NCBI RefSeq assembly: GCF_014839805.1
Contig: NC_051126.1
Coordinates: forward strand, 4,534,609 to 4,598,608
From: Manduca sexta
Lineage: Eukaryota; Arthropoda; Insecta; Lepidoptera; Sphingidae
Length of the DNA stretch: 64,000 bases
Direction: 5' to 3'
A model generated the notes under the pieces. The model worked only from the letters and a program-made list of their open reading frames with translations, had not been told where the DNA came from and ran no database searches. This document shows positions 35,110-47,416 of the stretch, piece by piece (the first letter of the stretch is position 1; the number at the start of each line of letters is the position of its first letter). The position numbers and the translations under genes are program-made.

Positions 35110-38100
35110 TAAATTATTTTTTTATTATTTTTATTCAAACGCTTTGTTAGGGCCTATGCAGACGTATTTTATATGATACGAAGACGCGCGCATTTAGTGC
35201 GTCATTTGTTTGTATAGGCTCTAAATTATAATTATTTATTAGTTTCATGTAGAAATATATTTATTTATATTTTTAATCATGATTACATTTAGATTTTTGT
35301 GTACATCGTTTATAAATCCATAAATATATTAACGGCAATTTCAAAGAGAGTAGAATCAGACCATAGATAAGTTACAGTCATAATTATTATTGTTAAAATT
35401 GTCTTTGGTATATCGAAGTATACCTAAGTTTCTCATTTATTTTATTATATGACCAATTCTTAACTTATTTTTATGATTATAGTAAGGAAATGATCTAAGC
35501 ACTTTATTCAGTGTCATTCTAAAATAAATTTTGAACCATTATAATATAATTAATACACTTAAAGTCAACACAAAATACACAAAGTCTCCCCAATCAACTA
35601 CGCCAATCCACCAGCGAAAATATTTTGAAATTACTATCAACATTCCCCAATAAAATCCGTGCAATTTTAATATAATCTTATTATTATGATTCGTAACTGT
35701 AAAGCACGAAAAATAGCAAATTTTAAACCCTTCGCTATAGGGTCGAACTACGTATCAAATAGCAAAACCTCGATCTCCCTCCTCACTTATGTGATTCATT
35801 TGAAAAAAAAAAATCCCTTCGCTACATTCACGTTACATATATTTAATTATGTTTGTAACCGTTAACCCAATTAATGTAGTCGAGGTGTCAAAAGGGCACT
35901 TACTTTGTAATGCACTGTAACAAGGCGGTTTGTGAAACTCGACTCAAAGGTCAAAGGACACGTACTTAACAACTTGTTCGATTATTTTCTCGTCATGGAT
36001 TCAGTTTTTATGTTTTTTGATTTATTTAGGATTCTTTAACTAAATATGTTTAAAAATAGTAGGTAAATTACTTAGGTAGGTATTTATGGACGATATAATA
36101 TTTATAAATCAGCCTATATTATTATTATAATAAATAATATTACGTTTTACAAATGCCAACGCAAAGGTTAATTCCGGAGTCACGAAGCATATAATATTTT
36201 TTTTGTAACTATTTTATTAAATCATTACTTATTTTGCAATACTTCACATCAATTTACAATATTTGTTATAAGTTCAATCTAATATAGAATATCATAGATT
36301 ATTGTGTCGTTGGTGTTAACCACAAAGTATTAGGTACATTTGGTTATGAACTCATAAAATTAAAGTTTAGGTAGGTATATCATAGAAAATCAATAAATAT
36401 GTATCGATTGAAATAAATCCATGTGTTGCCCGATATTGAAATTTGGTCGAATGTGGAGATAGTTTCCAAAGCCGTAGGTAAACAATGGCCAAGGTGTTAA
36501 AAAATAGGTCCAGTGTGAATAACACAGCCAGTAATGACGGTATGAAAATGTTTCCCGATTTCACTTTTTGATAGGTCCAACGCTTTGTTAGTCCAAAAGG
36601 TGGTGAGCTAAAAAGAGGTCCTGTCAGGGTCAGAGAGGTTCGTTGCGTTATACCGCCTAGCTTTAAAGTAGCTTTCGCTTGGTCTCGCTTCTGTAAGGTA
36701 TAGGCACCATGGGGACACAAATAAACGCGACGAATTACGTATGCATTAATTATATTGCCTACCTTATTGGAGATAATGCCGTGAACTCATAAATGTATTA
36801 ACAACATACACAAAATGCTGTTTGTATAAAACAAAGTTAGACGAAAGTTGTACTCTCTATTTAGCAATTACATTAGTGTATTTATTGCATTTCAGTAAAA
36901 TTTTCAATTCCAAGTACTCTGAGAATTAAAACACAAAGCATCAAGTAAATGAAACTGTATAGCGAGCCGTAAGGAGAGTTTATTTTCGGATCATGTTACC
37001 ACATCTTTGTGTGATGTGAGTAATGAGAAAATATAAGAAACAAAGTATTAGTATGAAGAAGGATTTTTGATTTAAATGAGTTCACAAAATATCAATTATG
37101 TAATGCTTATGCATTAGACCGCGTTAAATCCGTTCATGAGATAAAAAAGCGTACAGCTCTCAGGGATATATAGTTACTTATTAGTAAAAGAATTTCGAAT
37201 CCAAAACAGTTGGTCCAAAGATTAGCATGTGTAAACAAACAAACGAAAAGCTTTTTAAATATCAGTGGAGATTTAGAAACTCTTTAAAACAGTTTTCGAC
37301 GTTGTTAAAATCATTTTGTATTAAAGTCAGCCTTAAGGTTTCCAGAGGTCTAATTGTTCCTTTCTAATGACAACACACCTATAATTCTTTGGCTGTGTGG
37401 GTGTTTATGGGTCATGTTAATTCGTAACTCACATAACTTAAAGCTATAAAAAATTACATTTAAGTATATAAAAATATTAGTGTTTATGGTTCCCCGGTAA
37501 TAATTGAATGAAGCGAGTAAAAATTGTATTCGTTAAGGTGCATCGTTGTGCAACAAAGTCGACGCGAGTCGCTAATAAAAAACAAATTAATATCGCCGCG
37601 CCGCCACTCACTCATTCACTCGCTCACGCATTCATTCATTCACAATGACTGTCGACGTATACCACGACCGGTCAAAAGCTAACGCATAAAGGACCCTATT
37701 ACGTGCATATACACATCATATTTAACTCAGCGGGGAGGCGTGGTAGCATCCATTGCACCATATTGTCGCATTACTCAGGGTACAATGACTAATAATCTCG
37801 ACAGGTGAGAACACAATGAGCCTTACTCGAATTATCCTGTATATAGACTTATTAAAGGGCTTATTAACCCCTTAAAAGAAATAGAGGGGTGTTTGTGTGT
37901 CTGTATGTCTATTTGAGACATCGTAACTCCCGAACGAATGGAGAGATTTTGATGTATTAATATATAAAGATTTATGAAACATGGGTTTTGTAATTGTCCA
38001 ATAAAATTACTGTCGTATATATATTTTAATGATGGTCGGTAAAGATTGTTCTTCTTACGACAATTTATTTTGTGACTGTAAGTTCAAATTCTCCAATTTT

Positions 38101-38260
38101 TTACTAGGTCTTTATTGTATTGTGTATAGGTACGACAAATGTCTAATACGTAGGTATTTCTATCCGTATTATGACTTCTGTGGCTATCGGTTGAATGAAA
38201 TATATATTCCCGTATTTCTTCTAGACTCCAGGTTAAGAACTTATTTGGATGATGACGGAA
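35110..38260. other. Intronic stretch with one candidate minus-strand exon
   Basis: AT-rich, with few recognisable repeats. Near 37590-37660 there is a CACTCATTCACTCGCTCACG / CATTCATTCATTCAC run, followed by a 14-codon ORF. 37830-37960 has a diverged GTAACTCCCGAACGAATGG block typical of lepidopteran non-autonomous elements. The minus-strand open segment at 36367-36690 is listed separately. Confidence 0.4.
36367..36689 (-). other. Unexplained 107-codon open segment behind an acceptor-like site
   Basis: Reading leftward, CCTATACCTTACAG (a good acceptor with polypyrimidine tract) precedes an open frame that runs to a stop at 36367. Codon choice is mixed rather than AT-only. The product starts KRDQAKATLKLGGITQRTS and has one hydrophobic stretch (IFIPSLLAVLFTLDLFF). 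There is no in-frame ATG at its start. It could be a terminal exon, a decayed gene or chance. I recognise no family. Confidence 0.2.
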
Positions 38261-38262
38261 TA

Positions 38263-38380
38263 AAGTACAATGCATTTGTTAGATTTGCCTTTACCTTTAA
38301 AAGAATATACTCATGACTTTAGAAAAGTCAGCGGTGCGTGACGTTCGATTTTGAACCTGCCGTCATTCGTATCGTATTCG
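38263..38380 (-). repeat. SINE family A, degraded head fragment
   Basis: Contains CTTTAGAAAAGTCAGCGGTG and TTGAACCTGCCGTCATTCG, inverse of the family-A region around the B box. The remainder is eroded, and R1 copy d follows at 38455. Confidence 0.5.
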
Positions 38381-38454
38381 TCAGGATATCCCCACAACTA
38401 GTATTAAGTTATATCCGCCTGGATATTGACCTTCAACAAGGTGTTAAACCCGTT

Positions 38455-38585
38455 ATAATGATTCACGTCTGTGTGCTGCGTTCCATCAGACTTATCCGTT
38501 TCCAAACAGGCCGGCTCGGCTGGCGAAGGATAATCATCAGTCGACATTTTCAGGACCCCACTTCGCTCACGATCAGTATACCTTC
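38455..38585 (-). repeat. Dispersed repeat family R1, copy d, diverged
   Basis: Inverse R1 blocks TTCCAAACAGGCCGGCTCG, CATCAGTCGACATTTTCAGG and ACCCCACTTCGCTCACGATC. The 133-codon frame over this stretch is a chance reading through the repeat. Confidence 0.5.
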
Positions 38586-39162
38586 AGACGGTATAACTTC
38601 CCCGTTTTACAAAAATACACCGAAACAAGTTATTACAAAAACTCTCGCTTATTTAGCCTGCATTTTTCCATCCTTTCATCATTTATGTTTTAAACGCTCG
38701 TTTAAAATCCTCAGCGAGTTGCGAGCTACTCATCTCTAGTGCACTTATCTTTTATTTTTATTCCGTATACAGTCAATGCTATATTATAAAGGTGCCATAT
38801 AACAGAGTACTGTTACTACGAGTGTAGAAATAAAAACTTTGTGAATAACCTTAAATATGATCGTCTGATCATGTTTTAAATAATGCCGTTACCTTTTTTG
38901 GTGGGACGTTGAATTTAATCTAAACATTGTGTATGAACTCATATAGGATATATTTTTGTTTATTCTTTTAATCTTTTCGTTTCCTTCGGGGAATAATCTG
39001 GAATAATTTTGTTTTACAAACTATATCATTGTAAACCTTAGAAATTAGTAAATGGTAATGTCTCGTTGATAAATTATTTTAATGCCACAACTAATTGGTA
39101 CTGGAAACTTTAAGTACCTAATAGGGGCACTAACATACTTGTCTCCAATGGATTCTGCTGAT

Positions 39163-39486
39163 TAATAATAATAATAATATCAGCCCTGTATTATATACTG
39201 TCCCACTGCTGAGCACGGGCCTCCTCTACTACTGAGAGGGATTAGGCCTTAGTCCACCACGCTGGCCTAGTGCGAATTGGTAGACTTCACACACCCTCGA
39301 AAATTTCTATAGAGATGTGCAAGTTTCCTCACGATGTTTTCCTTCACCGTTAAAGCGAACGATTAATTCACAAAGAATACACACATGATTTTAGAAAAGT
39401 CAGAAGTGTGTGCCCTTGGGATTTGAACCTGCGGACATTCGTCTTGGCAGTCCGTTCCACACCCAACTAGTCTATCGCCGCTTTTC
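39163..39486 (-). repeat. tRNA-derived SINE, family A, full length
   Basis: On the plus strand begins AATAATATCAGCCCTG and ends ACTAGTCTATCGCCGC. All body blocks are present in inverse order, with the B-box inverse GGGATTTGAACCTG. One of the least diverged copies in the window. Confidence 0.9.
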
Positions 39487-39535
39487 TGCTGATTGTAGAC
39501 CAAAAACTAAGCAATGTTTATCTCAGCTTGCATAG

Positions 39536-39692
39536 AAGTGGCGAAGGGTCCACATAACCTGATTCCTAAATCCATTTCGTAATTAAGGTAAAATCTTATT
39601 ATCATTAGAAAGATTTGCAGACAGTATTGGTGCATATTATTTGTACTTATATGTTGTTGGTTCCCTTTTGGAAATATCAACCTTCGCCACGG
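39536..39692 (-). mobile_element. hAT-type MITE (CAGTGGCG family), copy 5
   Basis: AAGTGGCGAAGGGTCC at the left, CCTTCGCCACGG at the right, 157 bp. Flanking 8-mers TTGCATAG and TTGCTTAG agree at 7 of 8, a slightly decayed target duplication. It lies about 50 bp from a SINE and 30 bp from a LINE tail. Confidence 0.8.
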
Positions 39693-39718
39693 TTGCTTAG
39701 TTGATATTTTTTCATGCT

Positions 39719-39865
39719 TTGAAATGAAATGAAATAATTTATTTGAATTTATAAAATGTTATATATTATTTATATTCCATCAATATTAACTCTACCACCA
39801 GTTCGGAAAACAATTCTCACCAGAGAAGAACGGGCAAGGAACTCTGGTGGTCTTCTTTGCCGATT
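39719..39865 (-). repeat. LINE-like 3' end
   Basis: Inverse of 28555-28756: AAATGAAATGAAATAATTTA, ATCAATATTAACTCTACCAC, CAGAGAAGAACGGGCAAGGA. Confidence 0.6.
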
Positions 39866-40019
39866 CTTCTATGTATATGTATATTATATACTAAGTTGCG
39901 TTCTATGTTTAATTAACTCAGCCTAGCGAGTTAATTCTTAGCTTAATTCTTGCAACCAACACTACAGCTTCATGATTTAATGTTAGCTCATTATGATAAT
40001 CTATGAAGCTAATAAACAT

Positions 40020-40132
40020 TTGTCATTATCTGATTCAGAGGCATCTGTATTCTCGATTTTTGTCGAAATATATAGCGGGGCTTTTATCCCAGAAAACCCT
40101 TTCACGCGGGCGAACCCGCGAGCACAAGCTAG
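40020..40132 (+). mobile_element. Helitron-like 3' end
   Basis: GCGGGGCTTTTATCCCAGAA, then the hairpin CACGCGGGCGAACCCGCGAG and CACAAGCTAGT. GC hairpin plus terminal CTAG(T) is the Helitron 3' signature. Confidence 0.55.
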
Positions 40133-40816
40133 TATAAAATAAAATGTATCTTAGTAAGAAGGAATATAACTAAGTAAGAATTTCACTTTATACATTTCTT
40201 AGTACATTTTAAACGATACGGTCTACGGACTATAAAAAGATTTTCCTTTTTGCACTAGATTGCTTCTGTCATTCGCTCACTTCCTTCCTCTGACCTGGCT
40301 GCGAATGCTACGCTTTAACGTAGTGGCCACGATTATGTTAAGGGTTGTCAAAGGTAGATTGAACTGGAAATATTATGTTCATTTTGGAAAAGTATTCATT
40401 AAAAATATTTTTTTAAACAGGCAAAATACCGCTTATCATGGTATTATTTTTCGTGTTAACAGTTAAATAAACAATAAGTAGTGCAAGTAGGTAGTAAATA
40501 AATTGGCCAATATAGATTTATTACAAAGATTACAGATTATCTTCATGATGTGATGTAAAAGATCACATATATTTAAAAGTATTTTAAGAATTTTATTACG
40601 ATTTTTTCTTGAATCCATTACAAACGTTTATTTGTTGGTTCACTATTTCATTAAGTCATAAAATTATTTATAGATAAATTAACAAAATCGTAAATAAAAA
40701 GCTCCATGGTAATCTAAAAACCCTAATTACACATAAATATTTATTATATAGGGGTGCTACGTTGTTACGTAGTTTTAATAGTCAAGATACGCCCCGAAAA
40801 TGTTACGATTTTTGAT

Positions 40817-40900
40817 AGATGGGAATTGAACGGACTGCGAATGTAAGGTCCGCAGATTCAAAACTAAAGGCACACATCTCCGACTTTTCGTAAATAGGTA
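40817..40900 (+). repeat. SINE family A, head fragment
   Basis: GAACGGACTGCGAATGTAAG, CGCAGATTCAAAACTAAAGG, CACACATCTCCGACTTTTC match the B-box region of family A. A separate 3' fragment follows at 41108. Confidence 0.55.
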
Positions 40901-41107
40901 TGTTGCACTCTTAATAAAATAATTACTTATTCCAAAATTGTTAATTTGTGGAATTGTCAAAAAACTAATTTCTGTTAGCAACCTTTTTTTCATGCTATTG
41001 GTATCATTTTTGAACTATGTTTAATAAGTTTAATTTATTAAACAACTTCAAAAAAAACGTCGCAAACAGAAAAATATGTCGATAACTTACCGATAATTGT
41101 CACTCGT

Positions 41108-41315
41108 TTTAATATGAAGGAAAATATCGTGGGGAAACTTACATACTAACTGAAATTCTCCATAAGAATTTTGAAGGCATCTGAAGTCTGCCAACCCGCA
41201 TTAGGCCACTCCGGTTGACTAAGGTCTGAACCCTTAGTACCCTATCTTCAGTACTAGAAAAGACCCGTGTCCATTAGAGGGGAGTATAATATAATACAGG
41301 GCTAGTGTTATTATT
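41108..41315 (+). repeat. SINE family A, diverged 3' part
   Basis: AAGGAAAATATCGTGGGGAA, GCATTAGGCCACTCCGGTTG, AATACAGGGCTAGTGTTATT. More diverged than the other copies, suggesting an old insertion. Confidence 0.55.
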
Positions 41316-42493
41316 TATAAAATTGATTCTTGATAACGCTCTTAAATATTGAAAATATAATACAAAAGTGCAGTAAACAATGTTTTCATATCTAGTAAAA
41401 TACACATAGTAAAAACGTATTTGAAGTTTCCTTTTAAGTATATAATGTACTTGTGTTAGGATACTCCGCTCTTCCTTAATTAGATACATTAACAAGATGT
41501 GTACTTATTATTAAAGAATAAACAATGACATTATATCACTCTCTGCGGGTATGCATGGCGTGTGTAGTAAATAAATAAATTATAAGTGCGTAGTTAATAA
41601 ATAAATTATAACAATATTATACATAATCTTATCCAATATCAGAGATGTTTAGTATTATAACACTTTTACTACAGCCATGAATTTACTACACAATGCTTCA
41701 GACGTAATAAAAAGGCGCATTAAAATTTTAAATGCCATTATGAAAGTAAATTACGTGAAAAAATTTCATTAAGTAATAATAATTAATGTCCGTCACCGGT
41801 TAATGGTATAACGGTCACCTTAAACATTTATTGTGTTACTCGCAAGGGTCGGGTCAGGGTTTGAGACTTGAGTAACAGGATTTAACACAATAAAAAAAAA
41901 ACAGTTAAATAAAATAAAAATACATATAAAATTTTATTATAAAGCATTTATTAGTAATTATAATTTTAGGGTCCTGTTTTATTTTCTAACTTTTAATTTA
42001 CTATTTTTATAATACAAGTATTTTTTTGTACGCTTATCTCAAATCTTCCTGAGTTTCTCTAATTGTACCATTGTTTCATTCAACCTTGTAAGATGTGAGC
42101 AACGGTATCCATAACACAAGTTAAATGTTTATTTGGATACCGTAGCGCATAAACACCAATGTCAATTTTATTTGTGTACATTTACTATGTTATGATTTTC
42201 CGTGTATGTTTCACTTATTGTGGAAATAGAGAATTATTATTATTATTATTATTTGAATTTCAGCTGTACTCAATGAATGTGGTTTTTATACAATTCATTG
42301 AGTAGAAATTACCCGTCTACCGCGTCTATTTAAAGCACAATGCATTGCACGGCACCATATTGTTCTAGTCATTTTAATTAAAATCTAGATATCTTGGGAG
42401 TACCGTCTTAACCACATTAGGCGCCCGGGCACAAAAAGCAACCTTACTAACAAAAAAAATCATTTTTACAAGGTACAGGTAAAGGTTAAGGCA

Positions 42494-42822
42494 AGCGGCG
42501 ATATCCTAGTTGGGTGTGGAACGGACTGCCGAGACGAATGTCAGCAGGTTCAAATCCTAACGGCACACACCTCTGACTTTTCTAAAAAATCATGTGTGTA
42601 TTCTTTGTGAATTTATCGTTCGCTTTAACGGTGAAGGAAAACATCGTGAGGAAACCTGCACATCTGAGAAGTTCTCTATAGGAAATTCGAAGGTGTTTGA
42701 AGTCTACCAATCCGCACTAGGCCAGCGTGGTGGAATAAGGCCTAATCCCTCTCAGTAGTAGAGGAGGCCCGTGCTCAGCAGTGGGCAAGTATATAATACA
42801 GGGCTGATATTATTATTACAGG
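42494..42822 (+). repeat. tRNA-derived SINE, family A, full length (left arm of an inverted pair)
   Basis: GCGGCGATATCCTAGTTGGG head, CAGGTTCAAATCC B box, complete body and GGGCTGATATTATTATT tail. A second copy lies inverted about 225 bp downstream. Confidence 0.9.
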
Positions 42823-43046
42823 TAAAAAATTGGCCGCTTCTTTTGGCAGCTTACTTTTTTGTGTGGAATTTATTTTGAACCTCAGAGTGGTGTCGTATCG
42901 CTCACACAATATGACTACGCCGCCGACAGACTCATTGAGGTATATTTCCATATAAAAGAGACCTAACACGTAGTTAACGTTTGCTAAATTGATTTTTTGA
43001 CGAATATTGACTACTTTAATACTACTATTATCTATTCATCAGGAAA

Positions 43047-43258
43047 TTATATAATAATATCAGCCTGTCTTATATACTGTCCCACTGACGGGCAAAGGCC
43101 TCCTTTACTATTGACAGGGATTAGGCCTCAGTTACAAGTTATAATTCACAAAGTATACATACATAACTTTAGAAAAGTCGAAGATGCGTGCCCTTGGGTT
43201 TTGAACCTGCGGATTTTCGTTTCAGCAGTCCGTTCCAACTAGGCTATCGCCGCTTTTT
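43047..43258 (-). repeat. SINE family A with internal deletion (right arm of the inverted pair)
   Basis: Plus-strand start AATATCAGCCTGTCTTATA and end CTAGGCTATCGCCGC. About 120 bp of the middle, between the GGATTAGGCCTCAGT block and the ATAATTCACAAAG block, is missing. Confidence 0.75.
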
Positions 43259-43259
43259 T

Positions 43260-45520
43260 TCCGTCAGGAAAGACTGGCAAAATTGAAGCAATCATCGAAA
43301 AATAAAATAAGTAATTTGTACTTAAGATGGCCATTACCAGGTTCAATAAAAACGGAAACTTCTAAGTCACGAGAGGAAATCTAACTACTCTTGGTCGACC
43401 CGTCCCTAGTAAGCATCGTAATAAATTCAACCAGATTAGTTTATCATGATGGGCATGTTGTAATGTGGGTCAGTTGAGGCGTTAGTGACTGACCCTTGTA
43501 TAAATAGGCATTTCCTTATATTATCTCTACGTAATCGGAGCTATGTATTACTGCTGACGCTTGCAAGTAGAACAATAAACAGCTTATGCTGCGTTAAGAC
43601 ATCGTATTCTTCATTTAGTGGACATCGCAGTTCACGCGCTCTTTTTGACGAAAAGTTTTTTGTGACTGTTCGCGTAGTAATGAAAGAAGATTCGAAATTT
43701 AAACACAGAGATCGAAGTTTAAAAACGAAAATTAAAAAAGAAATGATTTACTAATAACGGTTTATTTTTTCTTACAATTAAATTTAGACAAAATACTCAT
43801 TGGGTCATCACAGATTAAAAATGTTTTTTAACTGAATACTGAGACTGAACATGTCGGTGGATTTAATTAATTATACTAAACTAATTTGCACAAACGAATT
43901 TACATTAAAATAAAAGCTATTTATGTGAGTGACTGTTCACATAAGTAGTTGAACATGTACAAAACTTTAAATTGTCTATACACTTATTTATTCTTATCAA
44001 ACCTTACCTTACTTTATACTAAAAACTTTACTTGTATAGGCAATTTAAAATATTGAACTTGTACAGTTTTTGTGGCTGACTACATATATTGTGGAATTAC
44101 ATAAATTATATCGGACGTTTCCCCGAAATCTGGTTGCAGTGACGCAAATTGATGTAGAATGTAATTGGCTGTTCGAATTGGCTTGAAAAGACCTGAGATA
44201 TAACATTTACGTTCATGCGCTTCTACTAAGGATTACCTTCATACGAAGCGAAGAGGATTTGTGTCGCGTAATCCAATGCACCTATATGGTTTTTAGTCTA
44301 AGGGTTTAATAGAATTTTAAATTATTTTTGTGACTTAGATAGTTGAGTTCTTGTACTCACTTATGGTCATCTTGTGGTGTTATGATCACTTAGGATCGAA
44401 TAAATAAATCAATCTTACTTTTGGGTAAGATATTACGTAAACACTTAAAAAAATGCTTTATTCATCACGTAGGCGAACATAGTTACACTTATAAGTCAAG
44501 GTGTATGAGAATATTTAATTGTTACTTAAATTAAGTCGCTTATATAACTAAAGACATTTTATAATTTTATATTGAACATGAAATTAATGAACGACTAGAA
44601 GCTATTTAAGGTATTGGAATATTTTATAAACAGAACTTGAGCTGTCACTTAAGCATCTGTTGTTAGCTGAGTCGGCGATAGTTAATAAACAAGGCTAAGC
44701 TGTCAGAATTTATCATGTGCAGTGACTTAAGATGTCATTTGAGATATCGTTTATATCGGTTTATTAAATAATAACCATATTAAGATGCTAACTGTAATTC
44801 GTCAACGTATACGTTGAAATCGTACTTGAGAGCTATATTGACTAGTAGCTATTAATACCGCCCTTAGAGTATAAAGTTTGTACCGAGAATCGTACTTCAA
44901 ACTACTTTAATAAACCCTTTAGTATGTATATGCTATAAATTGTATTATAATAATTTCATTAACTAAATTCAAAGTAGAAATGTTCTATAAGGCTCTCATT
45001 TTGTATTTTTTAGACATTAAAATAATTATTTAATTTTGTTTTGCTTTATTTTATATTTCTAGAGTGCGATTTATAATATTAATCAGAATATTATAAAATA
45101 ATCCACTTGATATTTATTGCAATCAACTTGACTTATTATTGTGTGTTTTGTTTATCTTCTCTGTTTTTTCAATCAACTCTAACTAATGAGTTTTTAATTG
45201 ATATCAGTTGCGTACTTTTATTTAAAAAGATATTTATTCATAACTTCACTATTCAAATAAATCATAGTTATAATTAAATTTCCCGGCGAGGTAATAAAGT
45301 GGTTGTTTGTATTATTTCTGGAAACATATATTTGTATTTAACCATTATGATTTAACATACATTCGTTTGTATCTAAAATGTTTACTACGTGCAAGTTGAG
45401 TTAGAATGTACCATCAACAATTTGAGATCGTAAATATCTGTATTGCAGTTTTCATTTTGTATAAACTAGTGGTTAAAACAGTTTCTGAGAGCTTGTTAAC
45501 CATTTATGTAACATTTCATA
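43260..45520. other. Intronic AT-rich stretch, LINE-tail relic only
   Basis: 44450-44515 holds CTTTATTCATCACGTAGGCG, the LINE-like tail also seen at 18370 and 34530. GTATAAATAGGC at 43498 is TATA-like, but no exon follows. Otherwise nothing. Confidence 0.4.
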
Positions 45521-45524
45521 CTCA

Positions 45525-45690
45525 ACACGCAGATTTATACACATACAGACACTCACGCCTTTTATCATAGAAAAGGTAGACGGAGTAATTAATGCCCTCA
45601 CTTTGCACTAAGTGTATTCCGACCCATGATATGATTGGAGACGAGCCTGTCGCCATATCCGGCACATTTCCTCCGAAATATTGATTAGAT
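45525..45690 (-). repeat. SINE family B fragment
   Basis: CACGCCTTTTATCATAGAAA, GTATTCCGACCCATGATATG and GACGAGCCTGTCGCCATATC are inverse family-B blocks. The tRNA head is missing. Confidence 0.6.
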
Positions 45691-45789
45691 ATACAATCCA
45701 ATAAACACAAATGTAAACAATATTTACTAGGCAGCATTACTTATGAAGTTAACAAGAACTTTACAACCAATCACTGTTTTTACATTGAA

Positions 45790-45915
45790 TGATGAGACGA
45801 ACTTACCATTCGTTTGATGGTAAGCGATACTACCGCCAATAAACAGTAGAAACACTATACAACACCTTGAGTTATAAAGTATTGCTTCGTATTCCATTGC
45901 GCTCACCATAATTAA
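45790..45915 (+). repeat. TE-derived repeat with CGTTTGATGGTAAGCGATAC block
   Basis: CGTTTGATGGTAAGCGATAC, AAACAGTAGAAACACTATAC and CGTATTCCATTGCGCTCACC form a segment very common in lepidopteran genomes. Only one copy occurs in this window, so the assignment rests on recollection. Confidence 0.45.
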
Positions 45916-47162
45916 TAATAATTGTCTTATTAGAAACTCACAGCACATCTCCAAGAACAGCGAAAGAAAAAAATTAAAACAGTAAACACAGATAAAAATA
46001 GCTTCAGAATATTGATTGCTTCGATTTAAATTACGCTTCCCGATTGAAACAATCAAATAATATGGTAATAATATAAAGATGCGTCTTTGAATTTTCTATA
46101 CTCCTCGCGGCGAACAAACTCAATTACTTGCCCGACTTGCGGCGACATTGTGGATAAAAATAAAAATAAAATACCTTAGTCTCTACATTTTTCAATAATA
46201 ATTTGACGTCAATAACTTTATCGGCTTTTACTTCCAAGAGCAGTGTTGAGTTTGTTAAAAATGATTTTAAAATATAAAACACTGACTGAATTTCTATTTT
46301 CTGCAGTTTATTGTAATGTTGACTTTACGTTGTCATGCTTATTCCTTTAAGAAAATATTATAATGTTTTTTTTATATACAAAGGATTTTTACCACTATAA
46401 AAAATACATGAATCAATAATTTTACTTTGTACACATTAGTTTTCACTGAAAAATTTTCATCATGTACATAGTTCAAATTATTACTCGTTGCCATGTTCAA
46501 CGTGTAATTTTCCGGGTGTCAAACAGCGGACAGCAAAAATAACTGGTACTGTAGACCAAATATTTTACTATCCCGGGAATGTGACCCCAAATACCTCTGT
46601 GGGTGCTGTAATAAAATATTTAACCCTTAAATTACATTGTCGGTTATCCGAAAATTCTTTGGAATGACTATGGAAGTAAGTCTCTAATTTTTTTTTGTAT
46701 AAGTTGATATTTTATTAGTGTTTAAAATTCTATACGGTTTATTTTACGAATACTCATCAAAATATTTGCCAACTTTGAGGCACAAAGAAATAATTTTCAA
46801 ATATTTTTAATGTTTTCATTAGTGATACAATGGCTTTTTATTATTAAAATATACACCACAGAAATCGCATGATGGCGTGCGGCGCGCCTACCGTGTAATG
46901 TTTTTTGCCGGACATAAATCAACTTATAATAATTTGCGCAAAGAACATCAAATTAACATAGTACACGGTTAGCTGTTGGTTTTCGACGAGGAAATCTTTA
47001 ATCTTACCCACGTGTTGTAGGTTTACACGCTTGTGTGCATAGGGCGATTTCTTTATAAGCTAGGGTAGCTCTAAGATTATGCGAATTTATAAGTTTTAGG
47101 ACTTTTAGGCAAAGTAGGCTGAATTCAGCACTCCGTACATTAAAGTTTGTTTAATCTTATAT

Positions 47163-47416
47163 ATATAAAAATGAATTTCTATTTCCCTTGGTCATCGCAT
47201 CACGTGTGAACGGATGGAACAATTTCAGTAATTCTTTTTTTATTGTGTTTGTTATTGTCAGGAGAAGGTTCTTATGAAAGAAAAAAATAAAAAAATTGCG
47301 CGGATAATATTAATTTTACATAACTGTCAGTGGTTTGAGATAACTGTCAGCGATCGACAGAATGCGCGCGTGCATATATAGTTAAAACAGGACAACGTCT
47401 GTCGGGTCAGCTAGTT
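47163..47416 (+). mobile_element. Helitron-like non-autonomous element, full-length copy
   Basis: Starts ATATAAAAATGAATTTCTAT, TTCCCTTGGTCATCGCATCA, and ends GTCTGTCGGGTCAGCTAGT. The whole unit, about 254 bp, recurs inverted at 50076-50346 with both ends conserved. Ends lack inverted repeats, and CTAG precedes T at the 3' end, as in Helitrons. Confidence 0.6.

Noticed and set aside
37590..37700. CATTCATTCATTCAC run with a 14-codon ORF as a promoter and first exon
   Set aside because: Simple-repeat character and no good donor; noted only as part of the intronic stretch.
38338..38739. 133-codon plus-strand frame, among the longest in the window
   Set aside because: Begins in a degraded SINE A and runs through repeat R1 copy d; no splice borders or domain.
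45727..46056. 109-codon hydrophobic minus-strand frame
   Set aside because: Half of it lies over a common TE-derived block (45790-45915); the rest is AT-rich, and the frame does not begin with ATG.
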